From: Bacteroidia bacterium
GTDB taxonomy: Bacteria; Bacteroidota; Bacteroidia; J057
NCBI GenBank assembly: GCA_030731845.1
Contig: JANQTF010000133.1
Coordinates: 1 to 38,746, forward strand
Length of the DNA: 38,746 nucleotides
Reading direction: 5' to 3'
Below, piece after piece: positions 8,801-15,081 of the stretch. Both the position numbers and the translations under genes were made by a program. Under the pieces are notes generated by a model. It saw only the letters and a program-made list of their open reading frames with translations. It was not told the DNA's origin and made no database searches. The stretch's first letter is position 1. Each line of letters opens with the position of its first letter.

Positions 8801-10173
8801 ACCCATAGCTTATCGTCCTGGTCCAGGGCCAGCGACCTGATGTAATCGTTGATGAGGCTGGAAGGATCATTTTGTTTGTGCTTAAATGCCTCAAACCGTC
8901 CTGTCTGCTGGTCATACAGGGTGAGCCCGTTTTCGCGGGTTCCTACCCACAGTTGTTTGCGCTTGCTGTCTTCTACCACAGCCCTCACAAAAGGGCCAGA
9001 AATTCCTGCTTCTGGATTACTGGGGTTGTTTCTGAGGAGGTAGAATTTTTTCTGTCCAAGGTTGAGCATGTTTACCCCACCACCCCATGTGCCCATCCAC
9101 AGGATCCCCGCTTTGTCGATGAAGAGAGAGGCCACGTGGTTGGAGCTCAGGCTGGAAAGATCCATTTCTGAGTGTTGAAAGGTCTGAAACTCCCCCTTTT
9201 TCTCCTTGCTGATCGGATAGCGAATAAGTCCTTTGGTCGTGGCGAGCCAGCAGTTGTTGTCGCTATCTACTGTCAAAGCATTTATTTCCCACTGGGGGAT
9301 CACCTCGTCTGGGTGTGAAAGCTCGACTGTCTGTGAGAGTTGAAGATCTTCTATCGACAAAGAAGAAATGGGGGTATTGCGGTTTAGTTTGGTTAAATCA
9401 ATCCTGTAGAATGTTTGTTGGCCACTAAACAAGAGGCCGTTTTCCTGATCTATCGCCAGCCTGTGGAAATAATTGGGTTGATGATCCTCTGAAAGGATGG
9501 TGGTTTTGAGGGATTGAATCTCTGTAAAAGACGCGTTTACAGGTAGCATCCAGATTTCATGCTTTCCTCCAAGCCACAAATTGCCTTGTGAATCGGTCAC
9601 AAAATCAACAGTGGGATGTTTGATGGCGGGAGCCCCCTTGGGGTTGCCTATTGTAGTGGCCAATGTTCCGTTTTCCTGAATTTGAAAAATCCAGGTCTCC
9701 GTTGCGGATGAAATCATCATCCTGTTTTTGCCATCTATATGAATATTGCGAGCTTCTCGAAGAATATCCGGACTAAGCCCTTCTTCCAATTGGGGAGAAA
9801 TGAATGTCTCTCGCCAAGGCTCAAAGCAGGCCACCCCGTTGTAGGTGACCATCCATAATCTTCCCTGTTGGTCAAATCTCAGTTGTCGGATCCGATTGTA
9901 GTAAACCCTGTTGAAGGGGTCTGTATTATTCAAAAAGGTTTGGTACTCAAATCCATCAAATCTTTGGAGACCGGATAGGGTAGCAAACCACATATAGCCG
10001 TTGCGGTCCTGGGTTACGCTGGGAGCATCAGTGTGTAGCAAGCCTCCTTCTGTGTCAATGTGTCGGATTACGTAGCGGATGCCCTGCGATTGAGTCCATG
10101 CTTTTTCTGGGAAAAGAAAAATAAGACATAACCCAAGCAAGAACACATAGCGAATTTGCAAGGTAGAAGTCAT
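5845..10173 (-). CDS. hybrid two-component system regulator (HTCS)
   Basis: A 1442-residue one-protein signalling system. In order: signal peptide (1 to about 27); a two-propeller periplasmic sensor with repeated Reg_prop units such as LWVGT (about 30-740); a Y_Y_Y domain (about 765-835); one membrane helix (about 848-867); HisKA with His903 in NISHEFRTPLS; an HATPase domain with DSGVG and GSGIGLALV; a receiver with Asp1230 in ILSDIMMPEMDG; and a C-terminal AraC helix-turn-helix (about 1325-1430). HTCS proteins bind oligosaccharide in the periplasm and activate their own glycan-degradation genes. It sits between two GH27 genes and a sulfatase read from the same strand, which are the likely targets. 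The length is normal for the family. Confidence 0.96.
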   Translation of the reverse strand: MTSTLQIRYVFLLGLCLIFLFPEKAWTQSQGIRYVIRHIDTEGGLLHTDAPSVTQDRNGYMWFATLSGLQRFDGFEYQTFLNNTDPFNRVYYNRIRQLRFDQQGRLWMVTYNGVACFEPWRETFISPQLEEGLSPDILREARNIHIDGKNRMMISSATETWIFQIQENGTLATTIGNPKGAPAIKHPTVDFVTDSQGNLWLGGKHEIWMLPVNASFTEIQSLKTTILSEDHQPNYFHRLAIDQENGLLFSGQQTFYRIDLTKLNRNTPISSLSIEDLQLSQTVELSHPDEVIPQWEINALTVDSDNNCWLATTKGLIRYPISKEKKGEFQTFQHSEMDLSSLSSNHVASLFIDKAGILWMGTWGGGVNMLNLGQKKFYLLRNNPSNPEAGISGPFVRAVVEDSKRKQLWVGTRENGLTLYDQQTGRFEAFKHKQNDPSSLINDYIRSLALDQDDKLWVGTDRGLGYLDLNTKKFHEPFQNFPVLRVINSFGLGVDHTGQIWAGGWQGDGLFRIRMNGDEVQEVVQVSNIKGIQLSNSNITFIKVDQERGEVWVSTQEGLNQLILDKVGNPVELRTYVVHPGELASLNSNFIWPTLRENDSVVWVGTLGGGLNKMILTFPYVQGKMNYKAEHYDVSSGAPFNDIETMLQDESGNLWLGGRGLAKFMPDQKEFLLYEKNDGLQGNSFKIGAANKGSDGCMYFGGTNGLNFFYPDQITANGKNIPTSIARLTVNNRAIEVGKSYDNQIILSQTINQLDELVLNHQFTSFTLHFASLHFSNPEKCKFRYRLVGYDENWVYVGADAPFANYSNLDYGTYTFELAASNSDGIWSHDIDQLQIRIVPPWYATWWAKVTYFLLLGSLIFLVFTYLRRWERMKRDLELTHLHERQKEEMHQMRIQFFTNISHEFRTPLSLILSPLERIVEENLGKMELKRHIRLISDNANRLLRLVNELLDLRKLESGQAKLRISEMPMTDFVYSVAERFEELAASKAIDYEIEVTDSEEAGCYDRDILENILYNLLSNAFKYTAVGGTVKLIASFDPIPNSSFQYPNTFAVGKRAESKRNLFLRVEDSGVGVSGASIEHLFDRYYRVSESPQDQHLGSGIGLALVKSLVTLHRGDIEVMSQRGHGTQFTITLPLDKICYQPEELINGTAMANRFHQPEPLVETAQLPVLNQEDGKGMLPKILLVEDNGPVRQYLIECLRDTYELFEAENGKIALEKIHQVKPDIILSDIMMPEMDGIELCRAVKSDETLAHIPFVLLTAKTSEDSQVDCITAGADLYFSKPFNLKLIKLNLANLISQQNRLLKRQISSAFTEQHQKATNARDKELFDQVVTIIDQHLDNTDFAVQTLCRAVGMSRTNLYAKMKEISGHTIGEFIRKRRLHHAAIALSEGDMSVLEVMDKVGIRSQSYFTRAFKKEFGKTPSQFIQEIGHQQKPEPAHQKS

Positions 10174-10180
10174 GATAGTA
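10171..10180 (-). promoter_or_regulatory. TACTATCATG leader motif at HTCS start
   Basis: The start codon of the hybrid regulator is embedded in TACTATCATG, preceded by further TACTAC-type triplets. The same core TACTATCAT recurs at the start of the DUF5060 gene (20152-20161) and just upstream of the GH43 lipoprotein gene (13737-13745). It may be a translation-start context or a regulator site. No binding evidence exists. Confidence 0.3.
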
Positions 10181-10209
10181 GTAAGTAGTAGTAATGGTAG
10201 CTAAGAACG

Positions 10210-10239
10210 CGAAGATAATATACTGAGCTTTGGGCAAAA
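10210..10239 (-). promoter_or_regulatory. candidate promoter of the HTCS gene
   Basis: Read on the minus strand, TATCTTCG (10210-10217) differs by one base from the Bacteroidota -7 consensus TAnnTTTG. A TTTTG (10235-10239) lies 17 nt upstream, a spacing accepted in Flavobacterium-type promoters. It would start transcription about 30 nt before the regulator ATG. This is a motif match only. Confidence 0.35.
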
Positions 10240-10431
10240 TTTCTTCATAAAACGGCCATGTAGTGCTTTGGAGATGGAGTATGAGGAGAAGGTGTACCTG
10301 GGGCTGATTCGGGCATTCTCTGAGATTGAATCAGGTAGGTGGTGAACAAAATCCACACACCCCACGAAAGAGAACTGTCATGGGGTGTCTGGAGCTCTAA
10401 AAGAGGTGTTTTCTTGGATGTGGGTGCTTGG

Positions 10432-11892
10432 TCAAGGATTTTGGTCAGTTGCCGTCAGACGGTAGAGGCCTGCACCATGTGGGGGAAGTTCTACTACAAG
10501 CCTGTTGGTGGTGGCGTTTGAAATATCCTGTCGGTTCCACAAATCTCGCACCTTGTAGGTAGCTCGGAGGTATTCTAGCTCAAGCTCGAAGTCGATTTTG
10601 GTTGCCTGGTCACTCAGATTGAATAAGGCGAGATAGGTGTCGCCTGTTGCGGGGTCTTTGGCTGCCCATGCTGCTTCTTTATGATCCCGTAAATAGACCT
10701 GATGGTTGTCAGAGCTGGATTGATTTACGGCAATTACCTCTGGGTTTTGAAGCAGCGCCATGACTGAGTCTGGCGTAGAGAGCAGATCGCCTCCCATCAT
10801 GAGAGGGGAGCGTGCAATTGACCATAGGGTCATCAGGGTGTAATGCTCAGGCCAGGTAAAATGAGACATTCTTTCTGGTCCGTGTGGACGATCATCGAGG
10901 GAGAGCCGCCCAATGGGAAGCATATCGGCATCTGGCCAGTGGCCAGGCTTTGTGTGCCCCGACCACGCGTTGAGAAGGTCAAAGTTATGTCGGAGTTTCT
11001 CCCAATCATCCCAAAAGTCAGCAGAAATTCGCCATAAATTGGCATTGGCAATGAGATGAGAAGCCCTGGAAAGGGGGGCTTCACCTGGCGATAAACTTAG
11101 CACCATGGGGCGTCCACAAGCATCGATCGCTTTGCGGATCATTTCCAGTTCCTTCTCATGATATACCGGAAAGATCATGTCATCGGCTTTGATATAGTCC
11201 ACTTCCCAGGCAGCATATTGGCGGAAAATCGCATGGTAATATTCCTGAGCGCCGGGAGCCTCATGATCTACCCCAAACATATGGTTGCACCATTGACAGG
11301 TATCTGTAGGTTCTGCAATCCCTGCAGCGGAGAAACTGGTTCCGGAGATCAGACTGCCGTCATGTGCAGCCTTGCGATGGATTCCTCTCATAATATGGAG
11401 GCCAAATTTCATCCCTTTACTATGAACGTAGTCGGCAATCGGTTTTAGGCCTTGCCCATTGGCAGCCGAGGGGAAGCGATCCACAGAAGGTTGTAGAATC
11501 CCATGCTCATCCATGGTGATGTATTCGGGGTGCAGCGGCGCACCATCTTCGGTATATCGGATGTTGGGATGCCCTTTTCTTCTTGGTGTGTTCCAGTTTC
11601 CTGGTTCTGGATGCCACCAGATATAATCCAAAACGGCATAATCCCAGCCGTAAGGAAGGAGTTTGCTGGCCATTACGTCCACGTTGGCTTTAAACTCTGC
11701 CTCATTGATTCGGCAGTCATAAGCGTCAAAGCTGTTCCAGCCCATGGGCGGGGTAGGGGCAAGGTCAGAAAAATTGGAATTTATGGGCCCTTCTGCTGCT
11801 TTGGCTGACACATTGGGCTGGCAAGAAGAAAGCAACATAGCTACCACCCCAAGGCTAAGTGAAAGGGTAGCTAGCTGGACATATTTTTTCAT
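10432..11892 (-). CDS. GH27 alpha-galactosidase-type lipoprotein (first of pair)
   Basis: The 486-residue protein has a lipobox (LLSSC, Cys24), so it is probably membrane-anchored. The (beta/alpha)8 barrel begins with PTPPMGWNSFDAY. By alignment from memory with human alpha-galactosidase A, Asp237 in VDYIKADDM is the nucleophile and Asp292 in WRISADFW the acid/base. A C-terminal beta domain (about 400-480) ends PPHGAGLYRL. GH27 enzymes remove terminal alpha-galactose or beta-L-arabinopyranose. It follows its paralogue by 44 nt on the same strand and precedes the HTCS gene by 258 nt. The two paralogues share layout and many motifs but are clearly diverged, so they may act on different linkages. 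Confidence 0.93.
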   Translation of the reverse strand: MKKYVQLATLSLSLGVVAMLLSSCQPNVSAKAAEGPINSNFSDLAPTPPMGWNSFDAYDCRINEAEFKANVDVMASKLLPYGWDYAVLDYIWWHPEPGNWNTPRRKGHPNIRYTEDGAPLHPEYITMDEHGILQPSVDRFPSAANGQGLKPIADYVHSKGMKFGLHIMRGIHRKAAHDGSLISGTSFSAAGIAEPTDTCQWCNHMFGVDHEAPGAQEYYHAIFRQYAAWEVDYIKADDMIFPVYHEKELEMIRKAIDACGRPMVLSLSPGEAPLSRASHLIANANLWRISADFWDDWEKLRHNFDLLNAWSGHTKPGHWPDADMLPIGRLSLDDRPHGPERMSHFTWPEHYTLMTLWSIARSPLMMGGDLLSTPDSVMALLQNPEVIAVNQSSSDNHQVYLRDHKEAAWAAKDPATGDTYLALFNLSDQATKIDFELELEYLRATYKVRDLWNRQDISNATTNRLVVELPPHGAGLYRLTATDQNP

Positions 11893-11936
11893 ATGAAATA
11901 GGAATAGAAATGTTTCGAAAGGAAAAGGAGGGAGTC

Positions 11937-13400
11937 TTACAGTGGAGTAATTCTGTAGAGGACGGAGCTGTGTGGGGGGAGCAGGGTGGATATGCTTTTT
12001 TTGTATGTTCCCATATCCTTAAGCTTCCAAAGATCTCGGACTTTACATTTGGGATTTACGCCCAGTTGAGCAAACTCAACGCTGACCTCGGTAGGGGTAT
12101 CGTTGAGGTTGAATGCAGCCACATATTGATCTTTAGAATCTGGAATCCTACTTGCCCAGATCACCAGATTATTGAGCCGTGATACTTCTCTGCTGTCGTA
12201 TGCTTGTTGGTTTACAGCGATCACCTCAGGGTTGGTGAGAAGGCGCTCTACATAAGGAGAGTTGTCGGGCATATCGCCTCCCATCATGAGGGGAGACTGG
12301 GCAATAGACCAAAGAGTCATGTGTGTGAGCTGTTCGTCTTCGGTGAATCTGCTTTGTCTTTCATCTCCACTCGGGCCTCTCCTGGAGATCCAGCCCAGCT
12401 GCATCATATCGGCATCGGGCCAACTGTCGGGACCGCTCATGTGTGCCCATTTTGCACAGAGGGCAAATTGATTTTTCAGCAGGTGCCACTCATCCCAGAA
12501 GTCTTTGGAGATTCGCCATAACTGCGAATTATTGGCCACATGCTCCCGGTTTTCATACTTCAGGTTGAGAGAAAGGCTCAACACAATGGGCCTGCCACAT
12601 TGCTTGATGGCATTTTCCATGGCCTCTACCTCAGACGCACGGTAGGGGTATTCTTCTGAGATATCCACATCATCCATCTTGATGTAGTCCACACCCCACT
12701 CAGCATAGAGGTCTGCCAGAGAGTTGTAGTATTCCTGTGCACCGGGCTTGCTCATGTCAACGCCATACATTTGGTTTAGCCAGGGGCATAGCGAGGTCGT
12801 GTCGGCGATGTCGGCAGCAGTGATTCCATTTGTGCCTTTGATAGGACTTTTGGCCCAAACAGCCTGCCTCGGAATCCCACGCATCACGTGAATGCCAAAT
12901 TTCAGGCCTTTGCTATGTACATAATCCGCCAATCCCTTGAACCCTGAGCCGGTGGCTGCCTCCGGAAATTTGCGCATGTCGGGCAACAACCTGCCATATT
13001 CATCCATCGCTAGCCAAGGAACAGGAGCATTGTCTTTTTTGAGTCTGAATTGAGGAGGATTGTTCTGAACACTACCCGGAGGATGTGGGTAAGACCAGCA
13101 GTAATCCACTACGATATACTCCCAGCCATACTGCTTGAGAGTCTCAGACATATAATCTGTGTTGGCCTTTACCTCTGCAGATTGTACAGCGGCACCATAG
13201 CAGTTATAAGAATTCCAACCCATGGGTGGACGTGGTGCTAGCACCATTGCAGATGCTGTCTGGTTCTGAGAATTTGGGATCTGCCGAAGGGCAGTTTTCT
13301 GAACCAAAATTCTGGCCTCCTCGCTTTGGGTATCGCTAATACAACCAGAAGTCGAGAAAAGGAAGGATAGAAAGGCAAGGAGTAGTACCCTATTGTGCAT
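11937..13400 (-). CDS. GH27 alpha-galactosidase-type lipoprotein (second of pair)
   Basis: The 487-residue lipoprotein (Cys20 in FSTSGC) has the GH27 opening APRPPMGWNSYNCYG, a predicted nucleophile Asp243 in VDYIKMDDVD and a predicted acid/base Asp300 in WRISKDFW. The C-terminal beta domain ends in PPHSSVLYRITPL. It is the first gene of a two-gene unit with the other GH27, 44 nt downstream. Both share the insertion that reads HSKG(M/L)KFG(L/I)H(I/V)MRGI and a DT-rich loop before the GVD segment, so they come from one duplication. Substrate could be alpha-galactose or beta-L-arabinopyranose; residues deciding this cannot be read reliably here. Confidence 0.93.
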   Translation of the reverse strand: MHNRVLLLAFLSFLFSTSGCISDTQSEEARILVQKTALRQIPNSQNQTASAMVLAPRPPMGWNSYNCYGAAVQSAEVKANTDYMSETLKQYGWEYIVVDYCWSYPHPPGSVQNNPPQFRLKKDNAPVPWLAMDEYGRLLPDMRKFPEAATGSGFKGLADYVHSKGLKFGIHVMRGIPRQAVWAKSPIKGTNGITAADIADTTSLCPWLNQMYGVDMSKPGAQEYYNSLADLYAEWGVDYIKMDDVDISEEYPYRASEVEAMENAIKQCGRPIVLSLSLNLKYENREHVANNSQLWRISKDFWDEWHLLKNQFALCAKWAHMSGPDSWPDADMMQLGWISRRGPSGDERQSRFTEDEQLTHMTLWSIAQSPLMMGGDMPDNSPYVERLLTNPEVIAVNQQAYDSREVSRLNNLVIWASRIPDSKDQYVAAFNLNDTPTEVSVEFAQLGVNPKCKVRDLWKLKDMGTYKKSISTLLPPHSSVLYRITPL

Positions 13401-13509
13401 GATGATAAGTCTAAATTCAATAATGGATGATATTACATTGAGGGGTACCTAATCAACTGATAAGGATGTACAACTATCTTGCTCTATCGTCCAGAAAGGC
13501 CTCGCTATT

Positions 13510-13536
13510 ACCAGGATCGCTCGCCTGGTTTTTTTT
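13510..13536 (+). terminator. intrinsic terminator, orphan
   Basis: ACCAGG (13510-13515) pairs with CCTGGT (13524-13529) around an 8-nt loop, and eight T follow (13529-13536). No plus-strand gene lies upstream within reach: the genes to the left read the other way. It therefore either ends a short unannotated RNA or guards the GH43 gene from antisense read-through. Confidence 0.65.
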
Positions 13537-13701
13537 GCTGAATGAGTCTATGATCCAGCCGTTTGGATCAATTGTATATCACGAATTCAGCTATCATTAA
13601 AATGTGGCTCACATGGTGCGTCCCCCCTCTACTGTAGGAATGCGTGTGAACCTCAGAAGTAAGGAACTTGATTAAGTATTAGTAGTAATCGTGCAAAGGA
13701 T

Positions 13702-13735
13702 AAAGCGTTCCTCCGTGGACGCTTTTCCTTTTTTT
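13702..13735 (+). terminator. terminator-like hairpin in the GH43 leader
   Basis: AAAGCGT (13702-13708) pairs perfectly with ACGCTTT (13719-13725) across a 10-nt loop. A T-rich tract, TCCTTTTTTT, ends at 13735, 22 nt before the GH43 start codon. The position is that of an attenuator or of the 3' end of a small RNA placed directly ahead of the gene. Confidence 0.55.
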
Positions 13736-13757
13736 GTACTATCATAAGGAATCGTTT

Positions 13758-14915
13758 ATGAACCATCGGATGATGACCTCTCTATTGCCGGCTATTGTGC
13801 TGATCCTCTCGCTTGCTAGTTGTGACAGGTCTGCCAGTAAAGAGGAACCTGCTTCGCTAACATATCAAAACCCGATTGTTGAGGGAATCGACCCACATGG
13901 ACTTAGGGATTGTCAGGTGCTACGCGAGGGAGATTTTTGGTATATGACTGGCACCTCGTGGCCACATTGGTCCCGACAAGAGCAGGGAGACACGCTCAAT
14001 CCCGGCGTGGCCCTCTATCGGTCCACCGATCTCAGCTCCTGGGAATTTGTCTCCTACATCGTGCCGCGCCCCGGCCCGGACTCCTGGTATTACAACCGCT
14101 TCTGGGCACCCGAAATCCAAAAGATCCAGGGAAAATTCTATGTGCTGTTCAATTGCCGAAACGATTCCCTCGGCTTCGTGGGGCAGCACCCCGGCTATGG
14201 CGTGTCAGATCAAATCGAAGGCCCCTATGACATCATTACCCGGGATGCCCCGCTCACAAATGGCAATGACCTTACCTTCTTCGAAGATACCGACGGAAAG
14301 GTCTGGGCCTTTTGGAATCAGGGCCGAGAGTTTGGCATTGGCTTCGCCCAAATCGACCTGGCCACCGGCTCTTTTCTCACAGAACCCATCTCTGCCATTC
14401 GACCTGCTGAAGTTACCTTTGAGTATGACGACCTGGGGCAGCTTGTAAAGGTGCCCGGATACGATGGCAGACCCATCCCCAAAGTGGCTATCTATCATGA
14501 CTGGGATGCCATCGGGATTGAAGGGGCTTATGTTATCAAAAATGGGGATACCTATTACTTGTTTTACTCGTCCTGGACCCGTGGCTATGAGATTGGCTAC
14601 GCAACGGCTCCTGCCATCACTGGCCCATGGATCAAGTATGAGGGAAACCCGTTGTATGGTGCACAGAACCCGCAAACGTGTAGCCACAATGGACTGCCCT
14701 ACACTGGCGACCCCGCTTCGCCCTTTATTGCCGTGGGGCACAACGCCATTTTCACAGGCCCCGATGGTGGTACCTGGCTGTCCTGTCATGGAATCCTCAA
14801 AGGCGGAAACCCGATGCTCGTCATAGACCCCCTCACTTTTCAACCTGATGGCGTGATCACAGCCAATGGACCCACCTACACCCCTCAAACGGTAACCTGG
14901 GGCGATGAAAAGTAA
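13758..14915 (+). CDS. GH43-family glycosidase lipoprotein
   Basis: I place the start at ATG 13758, because the product then opens with a clean lipoprotein signal (MNHRMMTSLL ... SLASC, Cys22) and AAGGA lies 7 nt upstream; an in-frame frame opening at 13734 is less likely. The 385-residue protein is one five-bladed propeller of GH43 type. Asp51 in GLRDCQVL is the probable base, FWAPEIQKIQGKFYVLF is the typical second blade, and Glu255 in GIEGAYVIKNGDTYYLFYSS the probable acid. GH43 enzymes mostly release arabinose or xylose, some galactose. The gene runs against the minus-strand Kelch-GH43 gene, so it has its own regulation. Confidence 0.88.
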   Translation: MNHRMMTSLLPAIVLILSLASCDRSASKEEPASLTYQNPIVEGIDPHGLRDCQVLREGDFWYMTGTSWPHWSRQEQGDTLNPGVALYRSTDLSSWEFVSYIVPRPGPDSWYYNRFWAPEIQKIQGKFYVLFNCRNDSLGFVGQHPGYGVSDQIEGPYDIITRDAPLTNGNDLTFFEDTDGKVWAFWNQGREFGIGFAQIDLATGSFLTEPISAIRPAEVTFEYDDLGQLVKVPGYDGRPIPKVAIYHDWDAIGIEGAYVIKNGDTYYLFYSSWTRGYEIGYATAPAITGPWIKYEGNPLYGAQNPQTCSHNGLPYTGDPASPFIAVGHNAIFTGPDGGTWLSCHGILKGGNPMLVIDPLTFQPDGVITANGPTYTPQTVTWGDEK

Positions 14916-14980
14916 ATGGAAGAGGGAGAAGGATCTCGATTCAATCTGGTAGGAGGGTGCTCTTTACTCGTACTCGCAAC

Positions 14981-15033
14981 CACCACAGATTTTTACAGAT
15001 TTTTCTCTGTGCTCATCTGTGAAATCTGTGGTG
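14981..15033. repeat. inverted repeat between convergent GH43 genes
   Basis: CACCACAGATTTTTACAGAT (14981-15000) is answered by ATCTGTGAAATCTGTGGTG (15015-15033), a nearly perfect 19-20-bp stem with a 14-nt loop. It sits between two convergent genes and can form a hairpin in either transcript. CACAGATTT-type sequences of this kind are a widely dispersed short element in many bacterial genomes. There is no T-tract, so a bidirectional 3'-end stabiliser is more likely than a classical terminator. Confidence 0.6.
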
Positions 15034-15081
15034 CTGTTTCATGCCAAACCACCGATCTCAGATCTTTCTCCCTGCCATGCA

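Larger units (their letters stand above)
13401..13757. other. divergent intergenic region between GH27 and GH43 genes
   Basis: This 357-nt stretch separates the minus-strand GH27 unit from the plus-strand GH43 gene and must hold both promoters. It has no convincing open frame. It contains two plus-strand intrinsic terminators (listed separately), the second ending 22 nt before the GH43 ATG. No clear TAnnTTTG promoter stands out on either strand. Confidence 0.5.
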
